Below, piece by piece: positions 25,401 to 35,125 of a DNA stretch of 64,000 bases (position 1 is the first letter of the stretch; each line of letters begins with the position of its first letter). The translations under genes were made by a program, and so were the position numbers. The notes beneath the pieces were generated by a model. The model saw only the letters and a program-made list of their open reading frames with translations, made no database searches and was not told the origin of the DNA. Source of the DNA: Enoplolaimus lenunculus. Its lineage: Eukaryota > Nematoda > Enoplea > Enoplida > Thoracostomopsidae. Location: assembly GCA_030248215.1 (NCBI GenBank), contig JASANG010000816.1:124001-188000 (forward strand). The letters are read 5' to 3'.

Positions 25401-28400
25401 TTACTGGCACTTACGAGTGTCGAAGAAGACCTCTGCAATCTGCACATTTCATACCACATCTTACTCTCCAAAAACAAAAATGAAAATAAATCTTGCAGAA
25501 TAAAATTCAGGCTACTGGCGTCGCAAGACAAAAAGTTTGTTTACACCGAACCGCTCCAGGCAGCATTATAACAATCAAAAGGTATATCACCACCCTTAAA
25601 CTAACCTTCACTTCCGAACGACAGGCAAGAGTCGGTTCTTTTCAACATACCACCCCCGCCATAACCTCTACCATTCGCTTTCAATGATACCCTACTAAGC
25701 CTTTCATCTAGTGGTGCAGGATGTTCGACTGGTCCTGAGTTTTGAAGATCAAGTAACCGTTGGCTTCTCCTGTGTTCATGAATTAGGAGATCTGACAGCT
25801 GTTGCGTCGTTTGCTGGCTCTTTGGTTCATCATAAATACCTTCTTCTACACCAATTCCCAGTTTCTGTTTCAGCTTGCCGACATACGGAGTTAGCTGTGC
25901 GCCCAATTCTGGATGTTGAGCAGTACTTAAATAAATAGTTAGTAGTTTTATGACATTTATCAATTACTATGAAGAAAACGATGTATAACACGGTTACTTA
26001 CATTAACCAATTCACAGTAACATGAGTTACACAAACACTAAACTTTTCGTTAATGACTGTGGAAAACATTAAATCTAAACACTAACAAACAACAAAACGC
26101 ACATACTTATCTAACACCATATTCATTCCTTGTTTGAGCAGCAGACACAACTGCTTGCGCGGCGATTCCTCCATGATGCCATTGTTTTCGCTATTTGCAC
26201 ACGAAAAACACCGCTCTAAATCACTAGCTATGTCATTATCATTACGCGATTTATCATCAATCGGTGACGACGAGATTACCAACGTCCGTTGTAGAGCAGA
26301 TGCTGAAGAATCAATTGATAAATCTTCGAGATCGTCGGCAAAACTTCGTTGCACTGCGGCTTTAGTTTCTTTCAAGTCGTTATTACCGTTAGATTCATGT
26401 TGAAGTTCGGGTTTATTATCATCGTCCACCAAAAGGCCTGCATTCATGCGTGCCTCCACATCAGAGACTGCAGCAGCGCCAACAGCTATATCAATAAAAG
26501 ATTGACTAGCGGTATTAGTCAAATTATTTGACGATAAACTATGCCCGCTCGGATTAGTTGTTGTTGGATCAGCATTTAGAGAGCCCGATATCCTACACGG
26601 CTTGCCTGAAAATAATTATGCCCTACGTTGAGGAAACAAAAAATGTATTTTTGTTTTAAAACGGGAGCGTGCTTTTGTTAATATTCAAATTTTGACGTTA
26701 AAGCATAAGTGTGCCTCCGGTCGCGCCCGAGTACAAGTATGGTCTAGAAACATGGCCTTCCGAGTAAACGCCCGGTGGGTTAATTGGAATTCAGAAACTC
26801 AACTTAGGTAATGAACTGACAGTGGTAAGCAGGCTTATACTAAAACGCTGGACAGCCAGTGCCAGTTCAATTTAGCCCGAGCTACAACAGCATAAACGCC
26901 TGTGATAAAAATCGAACAAAACAAAACTACGTCCTCTACATGGGAGTAGGTAAGATTTTGTAAAGTCGCGGTAGAGGGTATGTTCTATAAAAATTTCGCA
27001 GGGCGCTCCTGGCTACGTCCTTGCTCCTATACTCTTCACCTACCTGGACTAGTCATCATATTTGCGTACGACTGTTTCATATGCTGGCCAATATTGCGCA
27101 GGAAATCGCTGTACGAAGCAAATTTTTCATCGGGTGTCCCTGCTACACGTTCCGGGGTACCCTCTCGCCTGCCTGTCTGAAATTCAGACACAGCGGGAGA
27201 CGTCTGGGAAAGCGGAAGGCTATCGCGACAATCTGGTGGTGTTCCAGCGGTCACAGCAGTAGATACCTGCGAGACCGCGTGGTCAGAGTTATCGCAAATT
27301 TCACTATTGTCAGACACTAATAACACTGTTGACTCTAGAGCGTGCCTTGCGTGCACAATTTCATACGATCTAGGCAACAGACGCAATACACAGCTTGAAC
27401 TTTGATCTTTAAATTCCAACGAGCCAAACTGAAGTCTTAATTGAAATCCTGTGCATAGTACGAGCTGAAAAGAAAATAAAACAAAACACCTCAATAGAAC
27501 TCAATCAATAAACATGACATAAATTTAAATTCTGAAACTCACAAAAACCGGCAGAACGAAGGGTGGTGCCATATTATCTGACAATTTTTACTCTTTCTGA
27601 TGCCGTGAACAGTTGTCCAGCATCACACGGCATCTTACTCGACGCGAATTACCATATGGCAGAGAGTGACACCCTAAATTAATATGTACACGATATTTTT
27701 AATAAGTTCAGCGCCTTCTTAATTTGTTCTTTACCTATAACGACGTTTTGTTGGCAGAACATCGGAACACAAAATAGCAACCGCGTCTGATGGGCAAGGC
27801 ATTCCTTATTTAAAAGTAAAACATCTTTTATGGCGCGATGAGACAATGATGAGCATACCAAATTTTTCTTTCAACTTACATATGTTTTATTTTGGTACGA
27901 CCCACTGTCCTCGTTTTCCGCTAATAGAGAGAAGGACATTTCAAACGTTTCTGTACACGAGCTGTCCGCATGGTTTTCTGAATAATTGTCAAATTCCTTT
28001 AATATTTTGACCTGAAAACAGTAGTGCATACACTTGTTAGTCGAGAATATAATTGTTCTTTGGCATTGCTGTCAGACAGCCCTAAAGAATTTGTTTAAAT
28101 CCAACAAGAAACTCAACAATTTTCCTACAATCCAGATGTGAAACCATGTATAGTGCGGGAGCGGCTACAGTTTATAAAGTCAAATATTGAAACATTATTA
28201 TTCAAACGCACACGTTGTCCGACGAAAATTTCCAGCTACAACTTGTAAATGGAAATTTTTACAGCAATATTTTGCAACCGCAACTGACCGCCGATACTTC
28301 TGTGAAAAGGTTTTGAACCAATACTTGCACGTGCAAGTTGCAAATGGAAATTCGAGCTGCCAAAGCTTGCAGAAATGTGCTAACAGAATCTAAATTCAAA

Positions 28401-31400
28401 AGGAATCGAAGAATCGCAATCGGAAACAGATATTTTCAAATATCAGGCTATTTTCTCAAATTACGAGCCTTTTGGATCCTGGCTCGCACCTAGGAACAAG
28501 GGTCAAAACAAACGTAATAAAAACAAACAAACCTTTCGACACTCCAGGGGAAACGCACGATGAATCCCATTGATCACAGACTCTTTGACATCCAAACGCA
28601 AATGACCAATCAATTCAACGTCAAAATGACTGCCTTAAGCAAACCAATAACAGTAACGGTAAATGCTACGAGTTAATGTCTGCGATATGACACGACGCCC
28701 TCTGAGAAGCTGTAAGCACGCCCCGTAAGAAACTGCAAGCACGCCCAGAAGAACGAATCATCTGGGTGCGTTAGATTGAGGCACTAGCCGAATATACCAA
28801 CCTCTTTGTTAAGGCAAACACAAAAAGAAAACGTATACTATACATGAAAACTTCCTTTTTGAAGTCTATGAAATGGGAATTACTGAATGCAACAAACCTT
28901 TGCACTCTAAAGTAAGCGCGACAATTAAGCGCACACTTGAGTCTTTCTATGCACCCAACATTTTGCACACTCAGTTAGGCAATGAACAAACAAAACAACT
29001 ACCGTTTACTCACCATCGAGAGATTTGTACAACTCAAACGAGCAACCGTCTGCACGCGATTGTTTACCCATCAGTTTCGGAAAACCAGTAAAATATTGAT
29101 AAAGGGATGATGACCCAAGCGCATCAACGTTTTTCCAAACCTAAATGATACTAGTCAACGTGGATGCAATTTACAACCCTGAAATATTCCTCATTCAACT
29201 TTTAAGACGGTGTTCTAGTTTGCATATATGTTTTCTCTTGGTTATATATGAAACTATTATCACAACAGCTGGAACGTTGCCCAAAATACGCATGTGAGGT
29301 GTTCCAGCTTTAATAAACAAAACATATATACGTATATATACAAATAACGTGACAAAGTAACTAAAACAGAAAATTAAAATTCAAAAACATACTGGAGGGT
29401 TCCGCAAAAACTGCAAATTGTTGAATGTTGTGGCCCTCTGAATTTTAACTTTTAACTATATAAAACATAATACAACCGCCTACCAAATTTATACAACGAA
29501 TATAATATGATAAACTACTTTTCATATAATTCCAATGGGATCAGATTCCATACCTTCGCCACACCTTGCTGAACTTGAATTTACTTACAGGTAACATATT
29601 TTATGTAAAATCCGATCACTCATGAGGCGAGCTTTCTAATCAAAAACAACGATTTCCGTGCATGTCGAGATTTGTAATCTCGCCCTCGATAGGAAACATC
29701 AGTAACTTATCACTCACGTCAACCGAACATAAATCTACCCCGTTCGTCTTATATGAGATCAATGAGTTATTTGATGGCGACAGAATATCATCATTGAACA
29801 GGTGTCCAGCGGAATGTAGCATATAACTCAAAGGGACGTATGTCACACGTGAGCGAGCAGTTTCAGCAGCATTCAACTTGTACGCGTGTAATTTACGAAA
29901 CAAGTGAGGTTGATCACTTGATGAGCTGCCCGAACCGTACGACGCTTCAGGAATATCCTGTAAACACTATTTCAGTCTGCAGTTTTAATCAGGCGCTTTT
30001 AATTAATAACATGCATACCAATTTTTTTCAAGCACTAACGCCATCACTTGGTAATAGGTCTTGTGAGCAAACCATTAAACCAATAAAATTAAAATATCAT
30101 TTCGCTATTTAAAACCTATATTTTTAAACGGCTATGTATGTAGTCCATGTACAATGTACTAGTAATCTACCCTTAATTATTGTAAACAACACTTGCGCCT
30201 CATTGAAAAACTAAACAGCAATTGTAAGCATCAAGCAGGCTCTTGATTATTGCAAGCTGACTTTGAAACAACATACGTTCAAACTTTCTGAACAAAATCC
30301 AATGCATACTACTATTACTAATTCACTTTCCGCTAAGGGGTAGGGCGAGACGGCCTTACCCCACTCAGCCAAATCCCCCAACATAAAAAATTATGCCTTA
30401 TTTGAAAACAGAATATATATAACAAGACCCGAGTTAGCGTCATCTCTACACTTTAAAAAACAAATTTATCCAAAAATCTACAAAAAATACAAAATAAGCA
30501 AAAAATTCAACCTTTCAGCCCTAATTTTTCTATCGGAGGCTTTCTAAAACCTCTCTCACTCACCAAATCCCACGGTCTGAACCCAGCTGCTTTTGCGAAA
30601 AAACCCTCTATTCTCCTCCATTGCGAGATTGGTCTAGCCAGATACCAGATAATAACAGAGAAGCTCCGTTTGACTGCTTACCAATAATAACCCTGACGAT
30701 GTATCAATCACGTAAAAATCCAAGTTCGGATTCTTTTCAGCTTCACGTTCAACCAGACCAAACACAGTTGTAGGCTGACAGCCATTTCTCACTATTAAGG
30801 GTTCTTGAGCGCTGAAATACAAAAAACAATTCGCAAAACTGAAGTGACGTCGCGTGATATACTTGAAGTGAAGTCTGAACTATATATGTTGACCCAGACC
30901 CACTCATCATAAAATATGATTTAGTTACCCTTAACCACAGCTGAATAAATGCACGAACTTGCTGCCGTTAATTTACAAAATCTAAGGGTGGCGCTATACT
31001 TTTCATGACGTCCGGCGCCGTCCGTCACCGTCAGTCAATCGTACCTGACTGACGATGATGGACGGCCAGGACGGCGCCGTACGAGTGACGGGTGATGATG
31101 GACGGCGCAACCTAACTTTTTCCTGTCTGAGACCTATGAGTAAAACACCGTGTTGAAAGCCTGAAAGCTGCAAATCAACACAACTAGCAAATAATAACTT
31201 AAGATAAATAAGCAAAGAGTTATATAACAATTATATATAATTACAATTCAGTAAACATGAAAATAACAAACACCGTATATTTTATTTTCGCACGGATTGC
31301 TTTACACACTACACAATATATAGGTTGTTTATTTCCACACTGTTAGCCAGCATATACGTACATATTACGTATATGTAGTAGCTCATTTTCATAGTTATCT

Positions 31401-32815
31401 TTGTCCCGGCACCGGCGCTGCCTTGGGTCCGGGCCCGGTAAAAATGCTGGCCCCTAGGCAACTCTAATTTGAACTAGTTTTGGATGTGAATTTTAATCCA
31501 AAAACGATTTTCCTTTGCATACTGAAAGGTTAGTTCAAACATGATAAATCATTTTATACGTACCTTTGAAGGTCGCTAACAGCGTTATAAAACACTATAA
31601 CGGTTGTTTTTGAGCTACCAAGTTCTGATGCCAGCTTCGAGAGATGATTCTGAATACACGTTGGAAATGTAACACAACAATTGCACTCTCTGGAATAAAT
31701 AACAAAAATGAGATAGCAAGAATTGCTTAGAAAGGAAACTAATCAAAGGCATATAAACAAACGTTCACTTGCTTCTATACTGAAACTTTTCTATTCACTC
31801 ACTTGGTGTCGGTACCATGACCACATGTTGTTTTGACTGGAATGTCCGTTTTGTATTCTTGCAAAGAATTCCCAAACTCTGTTACCACAGAAGTAGACAC
31901 CGGCCGATAAACTTCTAGCGGTATACCGCTCGCAATACTTGACTTTGCAGCGTTAGGATGAAGAACGTACCTCCATTGCGTTAAGGAATGTTTACTAAAA
32001 GAAGTAGGCGACAAATAAAGCACGTCTGTATCAAATACATCATGCTTAAGCTTAAATCAACTAAGGTGACACGTAAGCTTTTGCCTGAAATCATTAAGCG
32101 ATCGACTAGAACTTAAAGGCTTTTGAACATTTTCTGGTAAACAAAACGGCCACAGAGAGTGGTGAAAATTAAACTGAGATTTCGGACCTCAAAATGATTT
32201 GCTTCTAACTAAATGTCACTCGCAAGTTTTGCTTTATCGGTTAAGTTTTTAAAATCGAATTTCACTCACGAAACTTATTTACGAAAATATACACTTCATT
32301 TCGGTGTAATATATACGTACATAACCATTTGAAAATATTTACGCTTAATCATGCATAGTGCATACTTACTGCATGGATGTACACGCATATATCTATATGT
32401 ATACCAATAATGCGTATACAAAGTTTTCGTCTGTGTAAGCATGCGAGACATGGTTATGGTTGTCATGGTGTATATGCAATATACGCAATGCACATTGTGT
32501 AGTATGCTTGCCGGCAGCATACGGTCGACACATAGTCGACGAAAAAGGCCGTTGGACAAGCGGGCTCGGGCTGCGTGCACAGGCTGAGAGTACGATTCCC
32601 GCTCTGGAAGCTTGCTTTTCCAGTTGCAGTTAAAAAGGTCTGAAATCCAGGTTCGTAACAAGACTGACAGTCTCCATCTAAACTTACCTTGGTTGTCTTT
32701 TCTTTAACAAACCGTTCAATACCTTGAGCACAGCCAACTGAAGGGTATCCAAGCCTTCGTTTGTGTGGGCGATTGCATTCATTTCAATTATAATTAGTAT
32801 CCGGCTACTCTCCAT
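11387..32815 (-). CDS. TICRR: Treslin/TICRR, whole gene (23 coding exons, 3133 residues)
   Basis: Treslin, the animal counterpart of yeast Sld3, loads Cdc45 at replication origins. CDK phosphorylation lets it bind TopBP1, and it works with MTBP in the nucleus. I placed exons at the positions given in the exon entries. All junction phases agree and the sum, 9402 nt, is a multiple of three. Evidence for identity: an N-terminal region like the Treslin N terminus (residues 1-190); the Sld3/Treslin domain (about 941-1125), including an ELAIDLPKAL segment matching human [21 protein letters not shown] (1304-1314), matching human KSVAETPVHKQ around Thr969; and KRSPRV (1355-1360), matching RRSPRI around Ser1001. 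The tail (1444-3133) is disordered, basic and Ser/Asn-rich. The human protein is about 1910 residues, so this one is much longer, mostly through its last exon. Start: ATG at 32815, with an in-frame stop upstream. Least sure: the donors of exons 5 and 19. Confidence 0.93.
16937..17392 (-). CDS. TICRR: TICRR exon 22 (TopBP1-binding phospho-motifs)
   Basis: Acceptor GATTTTAAG, donor GTAGGT, phases 1 and 1; residues 1292-1443. It holds the most diagnostic Treslin sequence: [15 protein letters not shown], with Thr1309 matching human Thr969, then 48 residues later KRSPRVVPRQKLAQAF, with Ser1357 matching human Ser1001 (RRSPRIKQLSF). These are the two CDK sites known in vertebrate Treslin and yeast Sld3 to recruit TopBP1/Dpb11. 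Spacing is 48 residues here against 32 in human. Confidence 0.92.
18019..18282 (-). mobile_element. LINE fragment: RNase H domain
   Basis: An open frame of 87 codons in TICRR intron 21 encodes the end of an RNase H domain: VLLVWVPGHSNITGNDLADE carries the PGH and AD catalytic signature shared by RNase H of non-LTR retrotransposons (I/Jockey-like groups). Nothing of the reverse transcriptase was found beside it. It is a truncated piece in the same orientation as TICRR, read from an internal GTG-type codon, so not a start. Confidence 0.8.
18360..18456 (-). CDS. TICRR: TICRR exon 21
   Basis: Acceptor CTATTTTCAG, donor GTAAGG, phases 0 and 1; residues 1260-1291. A Lys/His/Asn-rich linker (SHKHANNQLQHGKKAMKRKH) between the Sld3/Treslin domain and the TopBP1-binding motifs. 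Confidence 0.88.
18965..19200 (-). CDS. TICRR: TICRR exon 20
   Basis: Acceptor GTATTAG, donor GTTTAG, phases 1 and 0; residues 1181-1259. Begins RIRTKSPKG, comparable to human ELRTRSAKKR after the Sld3/Treslin domain, then a Gln run (about seven) and a basic linker. Confidence 0.87.
19586..19866 (-). CDS. TICRR: TICRR exon 19 (end of Sld3/Treslin domain)
   Basis: Acceptor CACTTGTTTCAG, entry phase 2; residues 1087-1180. IYEELAIDLPKALLPFRNT matches the C-terminal helix of the human domain ([20 protein letters not shown]). The donor is tentative: GTATTG at 19580-19585 gives the phase needed by exon 20, while the better-looking GTGAGC a few bases upstream gives a stop in exon 20. Confidence 0.85.
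20244..20326 (-). CDS. TICRR: TICRR exon 18 (Sld3/Treslin domain)
   Basis: Acceptor TATTTTCAG, donor GTAAGT, phases 0 and 2; residues 1060-1086. ALFYFLFMLDEVKNGHEFLN corresponds to human [20 protein letters not shown]. Confidence 0.88.
20674..20764 (-). CDS. TICRR: TICRR exon 17 (Sld3/Treslin domain)
   Basis: Acceptor TTGTTTTAG, donor GTTGTT (non-consensus but GT), phases 2 and 0; residues 1029-1059. KIQIMLHLYCAAKTDRNPVF corresponds to human [20 protein letters not shown]. Confidence 0.88.
21082..22651. mobile_element. Helentron/pearl-like element with ~154-bp tandem core, family F
   Basis: Inside TICRR intron 16. Ends: GTCGTAGTGGGACTACATTTATTGAGCGAAGC at the left (first 20 bases GTCGTAGTGGGACTACATTT) and GTTTCGCTACGCTCAAT at the right, which gives a short inverted repeat ATTGAGCG. 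The core is a tandem array with a unit of 154 bp, marked by TTGTCAATTAAGCTAATATG at 21281, 21435, 21589, 21743, 21897 and 22051; two unit types alternate, so the true period is 308 bp. A GACG/GACA microsatellite (22550-22570) and the hairpin GCGAAACTCCGAG...CTCGGAGTTTCGC precede the right end. This plan (tandem core, tetranucleotide tract, 3' hairpin) is that of Helentron-derived non-autonomous elements. No protein coded. A second copy lies at 58400-59391. Confidence 0.75.
23016..23125 (-). CDS. TICRR: TICRR exon 16 (Sld3/Treslin domain)
   Basis: Acceptor TTGTTTTTCAG, donor GTAAGG, phases 0 and 2; residues 993-1028. FIQANILASDQDLTAKFFDD and SKETKIRE correspond to human LNQVKSSLLKTSKSLRQ and KEDKVRE. 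Confidence 0.88.
23490..23647 (-). CDS. TICRR: TICRR exon 15 (start of Sld3/Treslin domain)
   Basis: Acceptor GAATTTTAG, phases 1 and 0; residues 940-992. NLLVQFKAAYDDAVSSTSTH matches human [20 protein letters not shown], the first helix of the domain. The exon end is followed by GCAAGT, not GT: a GC-AG intron. It is the only choice that keeps the phase with exon 16. Confidence 0.87.
23854..23890. repeat. Family K hairpin core, copy 1
   Basis: GCTGGTAACTTATCC-AAAATACGCATGCGGAGCGTGCCAGC type sequence with inverted ends in TICRR intron 14. It matches three other copies (29268-29313, 40714-40760, 45408-45454). Confidence 0.6.
24133..24255 (-). CDS. TICRR: TICRR exon 14
   Basis: Acceptor CTTTTTAG, donor GTAAGT, phases 1 and 1; residues 899-939. 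A Ser/Lys-rich linker (KMTTKTKKKEPERSSPRLWD) just before the Sld3/Treslin domain. Confidence 0.87.
24341..24580. repeat. Degraded CCGG-rich element in TICRR intron 13
   Basis: Contains CAGGGTTCGCACATAATTCCG at the left and words such as TTCCGATACCGGTT, CGATTCTGATACCG and TTTTTTCCGGTGGAAGCC. It resembles 59753-60067 and 9462-9945. Ends uncertain. Confidence 0.4.
24802..25035 (-). CDS. TICRR: TICRR exon 13
   Basis: Acceptor ACAAGTTTTAG, donor GTATAA, phases 1 and 1; residues 821-898. Ser/Asn/Gln-rich with FNRQFSARTLSIVRRSSQSN, a basic segment that may correspond to the human MKTMSRSLKMLNVARLN stretch (weak). Confidence 0.87.
25606..25925 (-). CDS. TICRR: TICRR exon 12
   Basis: Acceptor TTTATTTAAG, donor GTTAGT, phases 2 and 1; residues 714-820. 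Includes LGAQLTPYVGKLKQKLGIGV and HEHRRSQRLLDLQNSGPVEH, a charged and probably helical stretch, then a glycine-rich end (GRGYGGGGMLKR). It should fall near the region that binds MTBP in vertebrates (inference). Confidence 0.88.
26107..26605 (-). CDS. TICRR: TICRR exon 11
   Basis: Acceptor TTATTTTCAG, donor GTATGT, phases 1 and 2; residues 548-714. Low-complexity acidic and polar linker (DDLEDLSIDSSASALQRT) ending RKQLCLLLKQGMNMVLDK, a hydrophobic helix-like segment. Confidence 0.88.
27044..27464 (-). CDS. TICRR: TICRR exon 10
   Basis: Acceptor TTTTCTTTTCAG, donor GTAGGT, phases 0 and 1; residues 408-547. Begins with beta-strand-like LVLCTGFQLRLQFGSLEF, then LRLLPRSYEI, then a linker with Thr-Pro and Ser-Pro sites (REGTPERVAGTPDEKF) and SYSDFLRNIGQHMKQSY. 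Confidence 0.88.
27543..27577 (-). CDS. TICRR: TICRR exon 9 (35-nt microexon)
   Basis: Acceptor AAATTGTCAG, donor GTGAGT, phases 1 and 0. Codes for NMAPPFVLPVF, residues about 396-407. It fits both neighbours in phase, which supports it despite its size. Confidence 0.75.
27735..27804 (-). CDS. TICRR: TICRR exon 8
   Basis: Acceptor TTTTAAATAAG, donor GTAAAG, phases 0 and 1; codes for ECLAHQTRLLFCVPMFCQQN and three more residues. Confidence 0.75.
27880..28011 (-). CDS. TICRR: TICRR exon 7
   Basis: Acceptor CTGTTTTCAG, donor GTAAGT, both phase 0; 44 codons with VKILKEFDNYSENHADSSC and ETFEMSFSLLAENEDSGS. Confidence 0.85.
28533..28633 (-). CDS. TICRR: TICRR exon 6
   Basis: Acceptor TTTGCTTAAG, donor GTTTGT, phases 1 and 0; codes for SHFDVELIGHLRLDVKESVI and a basic end. 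Its regular strand-like pattern suits the folded N-terminal half. Confidence 0.78.
29268..29313. repeat. Family K hairpin core, copy 2
   Basis: CAGCTGGAACGTTGCCC, then AAAATACGCATGTGAGG and TGTTCCAGCTTTAAT, in TICRR intron 5. The ends (GCTGGAAC and GTTCCAGC) are inverted repeats. Flanked by TATATA-rich DNA. Confidence 0.65.
29651..29957 (-). CDS. TICRR: TICRR exon 5
   Basis: Acceptor AGTGTTTACAG, phases 0 and 1; residues 193-295. Includes RVTYVPLSYMLHSAGHLFND and DVSDKLLMFPIEGEITNLDM. The donor is the weak GTTGTT (as in exon 17). The frame closes a few codons later and this is the only GT giving the phase exon 6 needs. Confidence 0.78.
30682..30811 (-). CDS. TICRR: TICRR exon 4
   Basis: Acceptor TTGTATTTCAG, donor GTAAGC, phases 2 and 0; PTTVFGLVEREAEKNPNLDF and YVIDTSSGLLL give the strand-helix-strand pattern of the vWA-like N-terminal domain (human equivalent region ARKITFYWVDTTEWSKL). 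Confidence 0.87.
31003..31110. repeat. GACGGCGCCGTC palindrome cluster in TICRR intron 3
   Basis: GACGTCCGGCGCCGTCCGTCA, GATGGACGGCCAGGACGGCG and GTGATGATGGACGGCG form overlapping GC-rich inverted repeats in an otherwise AT-rich intron. GACAGACGGCGCCGTACGTC at 38939-38960 is related. Confidence 0.6.
31564..31689 (-). CDS. TICRR: TICRR exon 3
   Basis: Acceptor TTTATTCCAG, donor GTACGT, phases 2 and 2; HLSKLASELGSSKTTVIVFY followed by NAVSDLQ: helix then buried strand, as in the vWA-like fold (human AALGGLVNAVFLLAP region). Confidence 0.88.
31803..31994 (-). CDS. TICRR: TICRR exon 2
   Basis: Acceptor CCTACTTCTTTTAG, donor GTGAGT, phases 2 and 2; residues 43-107. SLTQWRYVLHPNAAKSSIAS matches the human [20 protein letters not shown] position. 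Confidence 0.88.
32688..32815 (-). CDS. TICRR: TICRR exon 1 with start codon
   Basis: ATG at 32813-32815, with TAG in frame 30 bases upstream. Donor GTAAGT, phase 2. MESSRILIIIEMNAIAHTNE opens with a buried strand then a helix, as human CCHKVMLLLDTAG does. In the vWA-like fold this is the first strand. Confidence 0.86.
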
Positions 32816-34211
32816 GCCGGAATTCACTAACGTTGTAGGTACCTAATTTCTGTACACCCACACAAATACACATTTAAATTCATACAAATCTGACACGTAA
32901 TATTTGTAATGGTACAACAGCTAGCACGCAAACCATACAAATCTAACTATTTTTGCATGCTGACTCTTCTATTGAAACTTCGGTCCAGCAAAAGGAGATG
33001 TAGCGTTATTTTCATATCACTCAAACAAATAACATCTTTTTCAACGAAATATTTATTTGTTCGTATTATCACTAGCTAGGAATCTTCTTATATTTTAAGA
33101 ATTATCTGTACGTGGTACATTATTGTCCTTCGCATATGCAATATCCGCCAGCAGGATAACGCGGATGGCTCAAAAGGCCGCTAGCTCGATACCGCCCCAT
33201 TTGCCGGCTTATCCAACTGTTATAAATATAAAGGACTGATGTCCCGATTGATCCTGCACACAGTACAGAAGGGGATCATCCTACCTACGCCGCATGGTTT
33301 TCAAACTGTTCAATACCAAACATATTCACTACAGCATAATGACTGGGGGGGTTGGTTATATTATGTAAGTGTATACCCGTGAGACAACAAATTCCAGTTC
33401 GTTCATTTTCGTCGGTTCGCGCACCTCGACATCTTTATGTTCGAACACAGTTTGAAACCCAACTGTTGGTTATCATTATCATGCGCACTTTTCAACTTTT
33501 CAAATGAAAAGCGCATTGTTTCTTTTTTCATTTGAGCAAAACATTTGATGTGTCACTGCTCTGCTGCTTAAAGCTGATAGCTGGTAAACATTCTGTCTGA
33601 CCGTTTATCCGCTATCAGATTAAACAATTGAATTGTTTGCTATCTTGATGTAACATCTACTGTTTGTACTGCAATCGGAAAAATTCAGAAAGAAACAGAA
33701 ACGTAGAAGGTAATTGAACTTGCGAAATCATGATACTGCATTATCTGACTTTTTACTGTTTTATTAGCGGGCACAAATTCCATTGTCCTGTGTAAATATA
33801 ATATTGGAATATCATATATATTCACATAAATGTTTCGCAGTATCACATGACAAATGGCTATTTGTATATGATGACCGCTTGAGATCAGTGATTTGTAAGT
33901 CAATGTCATGTGACATTCACATTTTGTCTACATAACCGATATTCAGATAACAAAATTTTATGTTGACGTCGAATCAACTTGGACAAAACGTGTTCCAAGC
34001 TGCCCCAGTTATAACGTGATAAGTTAACATTACCCGCCATCGGGCTCATTGGAATTTTGCTTGTGGCAGTTTATGCGGCGCGGCTGGTGGTTGCGCGCTG
34101 GATTGTCGAGAATATTTGGGCCATTGCGTGGAATTGAAACCTCGTAGAAGGTCCCTTATTTTCAGCCGCAAACTCTCCGAATTAAAACGGCTTACCCTAT
34201 AGCTGAAACGG
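32816..34211. other. TICRR upstream region; no gene seen
   Basis: Should hold the TICRR promoter and 5' UTR, but no TATA box or GC-rich island stands out. A hairpin-rich stretch, CTTTTCAAATGAAAAGCGC, is at 33493-33515. No coding sequence. Confidence 0.35.
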
Positions 34212-34377
34212 CGAATGTAAAAGAACAGGGGCTGAACAGTATTATACGCATATTGCTAAGCCTTAGCCTATTAAGCCTAAGCCCAAGCCAAGCTAAAAAA
34301 TTTGTGTAAAGCTTAGTTTACTCTATTCTAGTCGTCCCACAGAAAAACGTTCCACCCCTGATCTTTTACGTGAGCCT
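34212..34377 (+). mobile_element. Family A MITE, diverged
   Basis: AAAAGAACAGGGGCTGAACAG at the left (missing the outer bases) and GTTCCACCCCTGATCTTTTAC at the right, with a short CCTAAGCCCAAGCC tract and the family's CTCTATTCTAGTCGTCCCACAG block. Confidence 0.75.
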
Positions 34378-35125
34378 CTTAAACCAAACATATGACAACA
34401 ATCTGCATCTGATGTCAAAGGATAGCTTTTATAGATAGTAAACTGAAAATTTTTCGCTTAAGCTTGCTTTTTCAGAGGTCTTGGCAATTGAGTTGGCAAA
34501 ATGACAATAAAGTAACAAACAAACTCTTGTTTTGTGCGGACTCACAGGCGGAGCCAGCATTCTAGTTTGGGGAGTACACAAAACAAATAATTAAAATACA
34601 TATGGTATGTGATTATCGTATCAAAACGGTCACTTACTACACACAACAACGCGGAGAAAACATATTTTGATTTTTGATACATATACCACTAAAATCAATG
34701 TTGGTTCAGATTTTAGCTCAAACAAATTATGTGTGGGAATGAAACGTACAAGAGATCTGAGTTTCAATTTATCCAAAAATGGAATTTTTCCAAGCAATCA
34801 AGGGAGTTGGTTTAATCAGCTTCGACCGCGGTTTTTATCTGTGGAAGGCGACTAAAACTTAAAAGAAAACGATGAACCAAACGCGTTTTTTGCATCAAAA
34901 GTTTTAACGCCCAACACAAGTTTTGGTTGGTTTTTAGCTGCGTCAGCTGCACCGCTGCAATTTCCGAGAAGGGTCGACTGAGTCCTCAGAAGCTCCTGAT
35001 GCCGCGCAGCCTGGACTGAGCTTAAATTTTTTGAAGTCGCTCCACTACCACCGGTTTATTAAAGCAGAAAAATTGTTTTTGCAATCCAAACATGGTATCA
35101 AAACCCTGTAAAATGATAAAAAATG

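Noticed and set aside
25226-25531. A 101-codon minus-strand frame between TICRR exons 12 and 13
   Set aside because: No splice pair fits the phase-1 junction that exons 12 and 13 already make directly.
27601-27661. An extra TICRR exon coding for GVTLCHMVIRVE
   Set aside because: It has a fair acceptor and a GTAAGA donor, but including it breaks the reading phase with both neighbours.
32575-32620. A tRNA gene, suggested by GAGAGTACGATTCCCGCTCTGG
   Set aside because: The T-arm-like words are not followed by a matching acceptor stem or anticodon arm.
32296-32661. A 121-codon minus-strand frame in TICRR intron 1
   Set aside because: No splice pair fits the phase-2 exon 1/exon 2 junction and the product (rich in Tyr, Cys, Met) resembles translated AT-rich intron.
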